A DNA stretch of 64,000 nucleotides from Torymus aiolomorphi (lineage: Eukaryota; Arthropoda; Insecta; Hymenoptera; Torymidae), in contig CM070874.1 in assembly GCA_036365515.1 (NCBI GenBank), forward strand, positions 45,383,083-45,447,082, read 5' to 3'. Each line of letters opens with the position of its first letter. Within the stretch, counting starts at the first letter, position 1. The notes beneath the pieces are model-generated. The model did no database searches. It saw only the letters and a list, made by a program, of their open reading frames with translations, and had not been told where the DNA came from. Below, piece after piece: positions 41,113 to 53,000 of this stretch. The translations under genes were made by a program, and so were the position numbers.

Positions 41113-41714
41113 AAGTATTGTCAAATTGACTAAATTTTCAATGTAGCCAAATTAATTTTTAAAAAATATCACCTTGTAGGGAATGAAAAGAAGTATTTTT
41201 ACCTAGAAGGAATTTTTTTATTCTACTTTCTTTTTAATATAAAAATTAAAAACTGAAAATTTTGTTCATCTATTTTTAATAGCTTTCAAAAACATTAATT
41301 GTCCAAACTTGGTCAAATATCATCGAAATATTTTGAAATTTGACAGAGACGTGCAGAATACTCCAGCGTTGCCTATGGGATTGATAAAAGGATGTAAATC
41401 GATAATTGTTAATAATTATTTAATTGCAAATATATTGCGATCGGTAATTACGTTTTCTTAACTTTAACGGAAAAAAGTATTGAGGGAAGTTGAAGCTAGG
41501 AAAATCTTCCAGCGAGACATTTGTTCCTTAATAGTCTAATAAGTTTCTGACAAAGTTTCAAATTGATTTAATAATAAATGGCTTAAATAGAGCGTTATTA
41601 ATAAAGATGCGCGCTAGCAACATCGGCGGCGCGGCGCGGCGTGATTTCAGACTGCGTCGCACACGTTTTCGCAGTGGCGTATCACGTTTATAAAAATTAA
41701 AGAATCATTACGTT

Positions 41715-41803
<89 letters not shown>

Positions 41804-42270
41804 CCTTATGATAGTATTAATGAACATATTAAATTTTAAAGTACAAATTTATTTATTAGCATACTAACAAAATATAATTATATGTACAGTACGTTGACTT
41901 ATAAACTGTGTTTTTACGTTATATAAAACATAATATCGTTACATAATAATTCGTTAATTTTTATAAACGTGATACATCAGTGCACAAATATGTAAACACA
42001 GGCTTAGCTCACGCCGCGCCGCGCCGCCGATGTTGCTAGCGCGCGTCTTTATTAATAACGCTCTATTTAAGTTATTTATTATTAAATCAATTTGAAACTT
42101 TGTCAGAAACTTATTAGACTATTAAGGAACAAATGTCTCGCTGGAAGTTTTTCCTAGCTACAAGGTGATATTTTTTAAAAATTAATTTGGCTACATTGAA
42201 AATTTAGTCAATTTGACAATACTTTTACGGGTTTTCGAGCGCTAACCCCCCTTGTTGCATCCGGCCCTTC
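41068..42270. mobile_element. 1.2-kb inverted-repeat transposon in protease A
   Basis: Ends GAAGGGCCGGATG and CATCCGGCCCTTC. The arms match for more than 100 bp at each end; a second pair (about 41,511-41,650 with 42,010-42,150) is also inverted, and about 330 bp extra sits in the left arm. ATT occurs on both outer sides (41,065-41,067, 42,271-42,273), consistent with a 3-bp target duplication. A GT microsatellite is in the middle. No transposase, so non-autonomous; Harbinger-type is possible because of the 3-bp duplication, but the termini are not diagnostic. Confidence 0.85.
41717..41802. repeat. (GT)n microsatellite inside transposon
   Basis: About 86 bp of uninterrupted TG repeats near the centre of the inverted-repeat element. 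Confidence 0.97.
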
Positions 42271-42273
42271 ATT

Positions 42274-42318
42274 ATTGTAACATATTCAGATTTCATTAAC
42301 GAACAAATTAATGAGTAA
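42274..42318 (+). pseudogene. Displaced C-terminal tail of protease A
   Basis: Directly after the transposon and one ATT, the frame reads IVTYSDFINEQINE and stop (42,316-42,318). It aligns with the tail of protease B (NYRSFIKGQIEE) and of pseudogene C (NYYINFINEEI). Its frame agrees with the interrupted exon once the element and one ATT copy are discounted. Confidence 0.85.
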
Positions 42319-43323
42319 ATACTTTGAAAAACGGTTTCATCGTTTATCTATTATTTTGAAGATTTTTTTTTTTATAAACCATTAAGTAAATATTATTTTT
42401 ACTAGAAAATAATTTTGATATTTATTATTATATGTATTAAATTTTATATCCAAAAATGTATATGGTATTTTTCAAATTTATAAAAAGTATATGAATATTA
42501 ATAGAATGAAATTTAATTAAATTATTTTAATACCCTTACTTCATACACTTCTGCGGATCCAAAATCTTTATCTAAAATTCCACTGAATTTTAGAAAGCTG
42601 CCGCAAACAGACTAACGTTTTCAGCGTAATTCGACTGGCTTGAGGGGATTTTACATACTTAAAATTAAGAAAAAATGTGTCGGGTGGTTTGCACCCCAGT
42701 GTGTCAAGTATAAAGGATTAATAGCTTGATATTATATCAATATAATATAAAAGATTTTCAACTATTTTCGAAAAATTATCTCGTCCACTATGTGATGGGA
42801 AATATCTTATAAAAATAATACATTGAAAAATCAGTGAAAAAAATACACTACCTGTAAGCAGCCTGTAATTTGAATATTTATAAGCATTACATATAATGCA
42901 CAGGAGAGAATAACTATAATAAATCGATCGAATAACATCAATAAAAGTCAACAAACACATTGTTTTGAATAACTATAATAAATCGATCGAATAACATCAA
43001 TAAAAGTCAATAAACACATTGTTTTGAATACAATTCAAGTGTTTCTCGCCGGTAACGTGTAAATACCAAATTTTGAACGTATGCTAATAGTTTTGAATAA
43101 ATACACAAGTTGTCTTTTACGAAGTTGACACGGCTACAAATTGACATTATTTACTGAATTAAACATTTAATTATGATAGAAGATAATATTCCACTACATG
43201 AAGCTAGTATGTGATACTGTGTGAAATATTCGATTACGTGATACTCATTGCATTAATATATTGGTAATCTTTCCAAAGCAAAAGAATAAGAATACAGCAT
43301 TTTTTATGTAATAAATTAGCACA
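42319..43323. other. Spacer between proteases A and B, with tandem duplication
   Basis: AT-rich. A 59-60 bp unit containing AATAAATCGATCGAATAAC is repeated in tandem at 42,908-42,966 and 42,967-43,026, with one clear base change. The spacer must hold the protease B promoter; no clear TATA box at standard distance from the ATG was picked out. Confidence 0.55.
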
Positions 43324-43485
43324 ATGGTGAGATTGGTTATAGCTTTCAGAATATTTAGTGGTGTTGTGAGCGTAATAGGAATATTCATCCGTAAGTATAT
43401 CACAATCCATATTGTATTTTATCTACTTATTTGATTTTATACGTATTTATTAAGGTTGGGCGTGTATTAGCCATTTTAAATCAAG

Positions 43486-43535
<50 letters not shown>

Positions 43536-44484
43536 AAATATTGTAAAATAAATATTTTCGGCACTGAAAATTGTTGTAATACTAGAAAAAACCTTATGGT
43601 TCACATCAATAAACAATTATAAATTTTTTAGAATTTACTCTATTTCGGAGGAGTGAGGCAATAATTGGCGGTATAAACGCATATCCGGGTGCATTTCCGT
43701 TTATAGTTTCTTTGCGAAACTATACAGGTTTACACTATTGCGGCGGTGTTTTAATTACTAGGAGACATGTCCTTACAGCGGCTCATTGTGTATTCTCAGA
43801 CAAGAGTGTGTTTGATGGTTTTGGCCAAATTCGGTTATCACCTAGAAATGTAACTGTAGTAGTTAATTCGGTTTCCATTAATCCAAGCCCTGATAAAATT
43901 TACAATGTTAAAAAATTAGTTCCTCATGGTAACTACCGTGTTGGAGTAAAATATTATAGTTACGGCTTCGACATAGCAATTATAACGGTATTTATGTTAC
44001 TTTTTATATTTTATTACTAATAACATTCAAAATATAGATTCCCATCTTAAAAAATAATAATATGATCATTTGCATGGTGCAATTTAGCTTATGGAGAAAG
44101 TCACTGATCCAGAAGTTATTCCTATTAGACTAGCTACCGCTTATCCAATGGGAGGACAAGAAGCAATCGTAGCTGGTTGGGGCATTCATGAGAGAATTCA
44201 TATAAATACTTTGACGTCTGATGTTAATACACTTCAAATAATGAGAGTAGTTATTAATACGCCAGTTGAATGTATTATGCTCATGCAACCATATAATATA
44301 GTTAAACCACATATTGTAAGATCCTTAGTTTCACTTTTAGCAAAAAGAAAAGTATTTTGTGCTATGAATGATGAGACTACAGGAGTTTGTTACGTAAGTA
44401 TTAAATAAATAATAGTTTTGGTCTTACCTATTTTTAAAAGAATTTTTAGTGGTTCAATTATGGTTTTTTTATTCAGTTATTTTA

Positions 44485-44517
<33 letters not shown>

Positions 44518-46053
44518 ACATACACACACACACGCACGCACGCACACGAAATATCCATTATTTTAACTAATTAAATTCCAATTTTTTAATAATTGTAAAT
44601 ATATCCCGCGCGAAATTCTCATATGAGATCTGGTGTCTGAAATTCTCATATGAGATCTCAGATACTATTTTCACGTGGGATCACTTTTCTAAAGAGAATC
44701 ATTTTCATTTAAAGAAGATGCTTTTAAAACTATTTTTTACATAACAATTTTCTTAAATGAACTTTTTTACGCATTAGATCATATTTTTTCTTTACTATTG
44801 AACCGAATCTATGATTCGAGTTCTGGATTCTTGACACTCCCTTAGTAAGTGAATTCGGGTAACTAAGAATTAATGCATTTTCTTTAGTGTCTTAAAATTT
44901 GTTATTGGGAAAGTTTTTGTTAAAATGAAAATGAGATTTCGTTAAACCATAAATTCATAAATACTTTGTAACTTATTTGCCAGTAAGTCCATAAGTACTT
45001 TTTTATTTATTTAATTGCCAGTGACTTCATGATACTTCTTATTTATACAATATTAAATTGTTGTGGTAGTCAAAATTTCATATAAAATTTGGTTCGTAGA
45101 TAGCTTTAAATATTCAAGTTCGCGAAATTGCCTTTTAAATTTTGTCTTAAATGTTTTTCAATCTGCTGATTATGAATCTGAACGGAGCACTGGAGTTCGG
45201 ATCCATCCTTTTGATTTTATTTTATTACGTTGTTTAGATATAAAATACTCGATTTTAACAAAAGTAACGAATTAAAAAACAATTACAGAAATTATGAAAG
45301 TATATATCGGTAAATGAAATCTATATATTATGCACCGACATTCTATCCATACTCAAAAGCGAGGTGGTCCTGAGAATTTCTCGACTCACTAATTATACAA
45401 ATTAACGAGTAGCTTCAAAAGTCAAAATGCACTTCAAATTTAAAGTGAACAGGTTAAAGTATTGTACTAATGATTAAATTAAAAATACAGTTTCTGCTAA
45501 ATTACACACATTATAAATACTCAAACCGGTTTACAAATCAAAGTTAAGGCAGACAATCATATAAGTCAATAAATCAAAAAGTTCTTATCACTTCTTTGGC
45601 AACTTAAATCCTCGGTTGACTTGAGGATATGTGCAACATAGTTACGAAAGGGAAAGCATTAAAATCAATTATTTATTTTTTTAAATCAGATGTTTTTACA
45701 AAGAAAATAATGGTAAAAAAGTCCATTCTTATTTGACGAAATTAATATAGTTATAGAAGTAAAAATTATAAAACACAATAATCATTGAACTTCGTTTCAA
45801 TTATTTATTTAACGTTTTTTGTTATTATCGTATACTGTCGTAACAATAAAACTGCATCCTAGTAAGTAGTATTAATCAAATATTGAATTTTTTACAGCGT
45901 GACAGTGGGGGTCCTTTAATAGTTAATAAAGAATTAGTTGGAATAGTTTCTTTCGGAATCCCATGTGCTGAAGGATATCCAGACATGTATACTGCAGTTT
46001 CAAACTATAGATCTTTTATTAAAGGTCAAATCGAGGAATACTGGTTGCGATAA
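43324..46053 (+). CDS. S1 chymotrypsin-like serine protease B, intact
   Basis: Four exons with consistent phases: 43324-43390, 43632-43987, 44088-44393 and 45898-46053, 294 residues. Residues 1-23 form a hydrophobic signal peptide. The mature enzyme starts at IIGG after a short propeptide. Motifs: HYCGGV, His57 in TAAHC, Asp102 in GFDIAII, VAGWG, FCAM (Cys182), GVCY, Ser195 in RDSGGP, and VSFGIPC around the pocket. The disulfide pairs 42-58, 168-182 and 191-220 are all available. Gly189 and Gly216 suggest chymotrypsin- or elastase-like cleavage. Arg193 replaces the usual Gly of the oxyanion loop, as in human mesotrypsin. It is probably secreted; a gut or venom role cannot be told apart. It is the best-preserved of three copies in this cluster. 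Confidence 0.9.
43486..43533. repeat. (TA)n microsatellite in protease B intron 1
   Basis: About 48 bp of TA repeats. Confidence 0.95.
44485..44547. repeat. CA/CG compound microsatellite in protease B intron 3
   Basis: CA run changing to CG and back to CA with interspersed CGCA units. Confidence 0.9.
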
Positions 46054-46949
46054 TGTAAGTTCCGTTTTGTAAATGAAAAGTAATTGTGCAATCGAGTATA
46101 TCTCCGAAAATCTTGATATTGTCACTTATTGTTTCTATGATGGTATGTAACTTCTATTGGAATTGACATATTTGAAATTTACTGTGTTTAATGATACAAG
46201 TCAAATTCTATAGTATATATTTCAATTTAATAAAACAGCAGTTAAATAAAATTATTCCTTTTATATCTATCACGAAACATGTGTAATTATTTCTTTACAT
46301 TACACCTTTACGTATAGGTGTGCCCTTAAGAAAACACGTATACACTTAGAACTTAAAAATTTTTAAAGTTCATTCATAATTTACAGTTCTTGATTCATAG
46401 AATGTGAAATATTTAATAATGATAGGGGATCAACTAATTCATGACTTTATGATATTCATAAGTTTATTACTGAAAGAAAAAAACAACTTAAGTAATTCAT
46501 TTATATAATTTTATTTTTCATTAATATAAATGTTATACAGGGTAATTCTTACTTTCAACAACGTTTCACGTTCACATATATGTATATTCTTCTATTAAAT
46601 AATATGTACTATAAATATAAAACCAAATACTGTAGTGATGGCATAACATTAATCAATTGAATAAGATCTTAATTTGTTCTTTGCTATTTCTCTCTTTGTT
46701 TTCATATAAAACAACATACATTCAATATTTTGTCCTAATCCTCTAATGTTTCCTTGTAGTCCTCTTTTAAAATATTTTTAACTTCTTCCTTATCCCAATA
46801 TTCCGAATCTGGAACATTAACTACACAATAATAAATTTTAATTGAAATTCATAATAATTTTATTTAAGTCATATTCTAGTTATATCACAATTTACGCTGA
46901 CTATCTTATTATCTAAACGGAAGAGTTCATTCTCATATTTATTTTTTGG
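46054..46949. other. Protease B 3' flank
   Basis: AT-rich. An AATAAA signal near 46,228-46,233 could serve for polyadenylation. No other feature recognised. Confidence 0.4.
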
Positions 46950-47780
46950 ATAAGGTAAAAGTACCAGTTGCGGAACAGTGCCTAGTTTTGGAACAGCTAA
47001 CAAAATCATATAATTTGGACTATTGCTTGGCATTACAAAAACAAAAACTAATGTATTTGATTTGAAACGATATTTACTTCAGTAACTTTTCACAGCAAAT
47101 GGGTTTCAAACATGTGTAGATTTTAAAAATAATTTTAATTGCCTAAATTTGTACGTTATCCTGATATTTATAGGTTATATGTTTCTCGCATATTTCAGAT
47201 GACAAAAACTTTATGAATGATGCTATTTACATGACTTATGATTAATGTAGAATATAATAAAACATATTTGTTTTAAATCAGACAATATCATAAGTATCTA
47301 AATGCGTGTTAATATTAATAATTACGCTTGTTCCACTAATGGGTACATATGCAAATCATGATGTCCCTGTTCGTGGAACACAGTTAAATTTCGTTCCATT
47401 AATACGGACAATACTTGAAATTGATGTACTAATTATGGAACACCTTTTTTTCGATATGAAAACCAAAATAACTCCTGGAAGTCATCAGAAAAATGAAATC
47501 TACAATTCATAAGCTTTCTGTTGAACAATATGACACATATTATAAAAATATCATACAAGTAACTTATTTTGATATATACGTACTCGACTTATGACTTATT
47601 TTATTGATATAATTAATTATTTGCTTCAAATCCAGTATTGTAAGTGATTATTTTGTTAATTAAGCCCTACTTCATCCACAGATGTAAAAAATCTGCATAC
47701 TTTTATATTAATTCATTTTAAAATTATGAAAAACTGAAACGACGCCAAAAATCGTTCCAGAACTGGTACTTTTACCTTAT
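46950..47780. mobile_element. MITE with AAGGTAAAAGTACCAGTT termini
   Basis: The left end ATAAGGTAAAAGTACCAGTT is repeated in inverse at the right end (AACTGGTACTTTTACCTTAT). About 830 bp, non-coding; a 68-residue open frame inside has no family features. Confidence 0.7.
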
Positions 47781-47876
47781 TTTACACTATAAAATATTAA
47801 GCCGATTTTAGATCATTTAGCAGGGTACCGCTCTAAAGGCAAGTTATGAGTTACAAGGCCTGAGGACACACTGTTA

Positions 47877-49418
47877 GTCCGGGCGCTGGTAGGTGTCGAC
47901 TATGCAATTATCTGGGTCCAGAAGGTAACTTGACGTTTTTATGTGTGTTTTGGGGTTCTGATTCAATTTTTCGAGGTTACTAGGCTCAGAAATATAGGCT
48001 CTTACGAATTAAGGCCCATTTTTTACCAAAAAGGTCGTTTTTAGCGTTTTTCGAAATCGAATTATATTTTTTTTATTTTATTGCATATTTGTTATTGTAA
48101 ATGATTAAAATTTTAATACATTTTGTCATGTTGATTATTAAATTAACTAAAATAAATACGTCGCGGAGCATATTAAATGGTCCATATTATACAATGCATA
48201 ATATATTTAACTCATGGTATCAATCTGCCGAGTTGTTATCATAATAAGCAAAAGTATAAGTGAATAATGTATACATGCTATCTTTGCAAGCTTTTGTTGG
48301 ACACGTTCATATGGAGCAAAATCGTGCGTCTCCCGTGCGTCAATCGCTGCATGCAAGACGCGCGCGCGCGCAAGCCGTATGAGTGTCGAGCGCGAGTCGC
48401 GTGTTCGACGCTCGAACGTGTATTCACTAAGAGAAAAAATCTGTTATAACCATCGAATTGCCGAAACGCTTCGGCAAAAACTGTCGTAACGACGAGCTCA
48501 TGCACAAGCGCCAAAGGTCACGTGACCCGAGTTTCTGTTGCTTTTGCCCGACAGTGTTGTGCGTTGTGTCGCGTGTTCTGGTATTGCACTGTTCGGGATC
48601 AAGCTCGCGCACTGATCATTATCTTTGGGGAAAGTCTGCAGACTGTTCAAATATCAGAAAAAAGTGTATATTTTGTTTTATGGGTGAGCAATCATCAAGT
48701 ACTACCGCTGGCTGTAAAAAAAGTGCGAATGATTGAATGAAACATGATATTTAGTTGATAAAAATTAAATAAAAATTTATTTATTTTAAATAAAATAATT
48801 TGAAATATTCGTTAATACCTTTATTCTTTACATTACTAATTTATAATTTGTGTTAAATAGCGCAAAAACGCTACTTACTGTGTTGTTTCATTCTTCATGG
48901 ACAAGTCCCCATGAAATTAATTAAGAAATAAAATGAGACCTTCAAAACTAAAATCTGTGGGGAAATAGAAAAGATTCCTGTGTTTTATCAATAATAATTG
49001 TTTGTGATGACGATATCTGTTTCTAAACATCGAATTTTTGTTAAAAACGTGTGGTTAGTCATGTTAAATATACTTTTTTTAAAATACATTGACTATTTAT
49101 ATCATTTCAAATGGATGAATAACATTACAACTGTTGTTTTTTCAAATTTTAGATAACCTCTTTATTTAGAACTGCTTTGGCTATAGGGAGTCGCGCATGA
49201 ACCTCCTAAACTACCTACTTCACAAAAAAATTGATATGACAAAATTATTAAAAATTTGATCATTTACAATAATAAATATGCAATAAAATAAAAAAAAAAT
49301 ATTTTTCGATTGCGAAAAGCGTTAAAAACCGCTTTTTAGTAAAAAAAAAAAAATATAAAAACGTCAAGTTACCTTCTGGACCTAGAATTGCATACTCGAC
49401 CCCTACCAGCGCCCGGAC
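47877..49418. mobile_element. 1.54-kb TA-flanked element with about 250-bp terminal inverted repeats
   Basis: Starts GTCCGGGCGCTGG and ends CCAGCGCCCGGAC, with TA on each side (47,875-47,876, 49,419-49,420). The arms match through CCAGAAGGTAACTTGACG and the GCATATTT/AAATATGC segments. The centre is CpG-rich (about 48,320-48,620) with chance open frames and no transposase. A stretch near 48,920 is related to the MITE at 20,391. Confidence 0.8.
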
Positions 49419-49420
49419 TA

Positions 49421-50027
49421 TGTGCTACATACCTATACAATGGGGACATGATTTTCTTATTTATGCGCAATATCGAAGCAAGTACTAAAATTAGTATTTT
49501 AATATTTTTCTTTTAGATCAGATATCAATTCAAGTTATTACTTTGAATATAATGAAAAAAACATCACCAACAAGAACTAAAAACTTGTATTGTTGCGGCA
49601 CTCTCTTAATCTTTAGAGGGCCGGGATTTATTAAGATTTCAGAACGAAGAAGAAACGCGTCTGGAAGGTGGAAACCCCTTAAGATTTAAATTTTTTGTGA
49701 ATTTCCTCATATTGGCCGCTGGCCCTTTAAAGATTAAACATAAAATTCAAACGCATTTAGTTCGCATTTAGATATATTAAATTTAAGGCTTTTTAAAATA
49801 AGTATTTAAAATTTATACAGCAATATACTATACAACCCGTTTAATATTATTAATAAGATACTTAGGAGAATGCTATATTGTATGCTAATTAATAGTTAGC
49901 AAATTCAATTAATCGAAGTCGCGTGCAAGTTGTAAAACTCAACTCTATACTATCGAAATTGTATAATTATAATTTAAGTACTTTCCTATACAGCTGTATA
50001 TAAATATCAAACAACAAAAGTGCTTAC
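49421..50027. other. Region downstream of the lipase (minus strand)
   Basis: Should contain the last few codons and 3' UTR of the lipase. I could not place the terminal exon with confidence. No other gene seen. Confidence 0.35.
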
Positions 50028-53000
50028 GACAATATGGTGAACTTGCAGACGTCAACGCAAAGAAACTTCCCTTAAACTGATATTTGTCACTGTTAATTCC
50101 CATTTCTGAGCATATTTGCTCGGTACAGTTGGTTGTTACTATTTGCTCTATATTTCGATATGTTCTGTCCCAAGGATGTGCCCAGAATGTGCAATTTATT
50201 CCAACTGAATTAACGATTGATTCCGTAAAGTATAAATAAGATCTTCCATGGCTACATATGGCTTGATTTATGGCTGGAAAAATTATTTAATTATAACACT
50301 TATACAATTAAAATTAAGTAAAGTCACAGTAACTATTAGTAGTTTTAAAATGTTAATTGAAAAAAGAAGAACACAAATTTCATTAGAATTACACTTTTTT
50401 ATGTACTTTTCAAGTATTTACCTTCTTTCGGTACGGACAAAATTGGAATTGTATACTTAGTTATTTCACAGCCAGGTTGTTGTTTTCCACCATTAGGAAA
50501 AAAATCAATATGACCTATAGTATATGATAAAAAAGTTGTTAAAAAAACAAGCAGCATAGTATTGTAGCAAAAATTGATATCTTTTTCAGTTTAATATAAA
50601 TATAGAGAAGCATTGAAAAATAATTTGATTGTCTATATTTTTATTTGATAACAGATAAAAAATAAAATTTATTAAAAATGAATAAAACATACCTATAGGT
50701 TGCGGCAATCCCAATCCAAGATCTTTTAAAAATCGGCCGTTGGTGTGAATAATGTCCACGAAAGGTGCATCATTTTTATCTAGTTTCAATGCTAAATCAG
50801 CTGTTTTGAAACAAGGCTGCGCTGGATCTAATCCCGTAATTCTGCGTATTGTCCAACGAGCTCTTCTTCTTTTAATCTCGTTGGCTGCATATCCACAGAT
50901 ATGAGCTCCCAAACTGTGACCGATGCAGTGAATTGTCCCCCATTGTTCTTCGCTTGGTTCATTTTTTTCTAGTGTGTAGTTGGCGATTTGACCGAATAAT
51001 CTTTAATCAAAGCAAAATTTGATCAAAATTATACTTAACTTTGTGTATTTGTTAATTAGTAAATATAATGTAGTATGCTATAGCGTAATACAAAATTCAA
51101 AGAAATGTATTTTAATGAAAATATAAATAGTTGTGATATAGATACTGCCATTGAAATATTTTTTACGTTTACTATACCTTTTAGAATAAATGATTTACTA
51201 TTTTAAATTCATGCAATCCCTAATATTATTAAAAGGTATAACTGTAACTTATTCGGCCATATACCTAATTCGGTCACACACATCACATTTTCTACTTTAT
51301 GAGAATTAGGCTTTAGGGTTTTAATAAAACGTATGAATCGGCTCATGCAAAAAGGGACCTTATAAGTGTATGGAATTTCCGTATATCTAAGGACCTTTTT
51401 TGCATGAGCTGATTTATATAAATAACTAAAAAATGTCAAAAAATATGTCTTACAAATAATTGCAAAATTTTCCAAATCTTTTTCACTTGTTTACAACAGT
51501 ATTAATCTGAAAAATGATATCTGAGCCCGTATTAGGTATACATGTTATTGAGCGTATAATAAGCCAGTTTTTTAATTCAGCAGCTCTTAGCAAGGATAAA
51601 TTCAATTTTGAGGTAATAGGATTTTATTCTAGTAGAAGATGTACTATATAGTTTGATGTCTGTTCTATGATATATGTCTTTCTTAAAAATGTAATCTTAT
51701 AAATAAATAATAATTTAAAATATATATGTCTAACGTTGCCAATTGATTTCCGGTGGTTTGGGTGTTCACAACAGCTTTATAATAATTATAGGTATCACCA
51801 CCATCACTCCAGTCTACATCAATTACATTTAGGTCTTCCTGAAAAATTAATTTATTTCAAATATTAGCTCAATAATAAGTATACGTATATTTCTAATACA
51901 AGTAAGTATAAATAACGTATATTATATTATTACTATTATCCTATAGGAGAAAGCGGTTAAAAATTTGAAGGTCTTTAAAGTTATTTTGTTATTGTTCGTG
52001 ATCGTTGCAGACATGTTATTTTTTATTTAAATTCAAAATCATGTCATAACTACATTATCGTGGAGACACCTAAGAAACACAAAGTTTTAAAAATCATTGA
52101 GAAATATCGTTGTAGATTACACTATACATTCTAATTTGTAGATAAACTAAATATTTCTGAGTTAAAATGTTCATCGTATTATTATTACTGAAATACTTTA
52201 CAATTAGTATGTCAAGATGAAATTCAATATTATAATGCAAATATTATAGTCGCTAAACATTGATAATTTTTTTAATAATAAAAATTTAAATGTGTATTCT
52301 GCATTATTGTTAAAGTAACATATATATGTAAACTTTTTAAAAATTCTTTAGGTTTAAGCTTATAGCATTGCGAGGCGATCATTGGTGATACGGATGCAAT
52401 GCAGGGAGAATTTCCCTTTATCGGGTCTATACGAAATGATACACTACGGACGGCATTATTGCGGTGGAGCTTTAGTTGCAGAAAAGTCCTTACATTGGGG
52501 CACTGCCTATATTCCGATAACAGTGTTTTTGGGGTCGGATTTGCCTCCCCAAAATGTAACAGTTTCAATTAACACTATTTCTCTTAATCAGAATTCTGGG
52601 GAAGTTTATCAAGTTGAAAACTCCTCACCCTCAATATAATATTAGAAATTTCAACACTGTGGAGTATGATGTCGCTATAATTAAGGTTGTACTGACTATA
52701 AGACGAAAATAGTGACAAGTTGTTCACAATTTCATAGCCATTAAATATCATAAATATAGAGAGCTGTGCAAAATTTCAGAGGCTTGACGAGAATGGTTAT
52801 GGAATTATTGCAATTAGAATTTAAAATTAGCCTTATGGGAATTCGCAAAATTAGCAACTAAATTTAGAACTTGTTTATGTTAGATAAACATGTTCCATTT
52901 TTTCAAATGTCCACTTTGAGAATATTTTCTGAAATATAACCTAAAAACTGTGAAATAAGACGTACAGTCATACCAAAAAATGAAAAAAATGAGCAATAAC

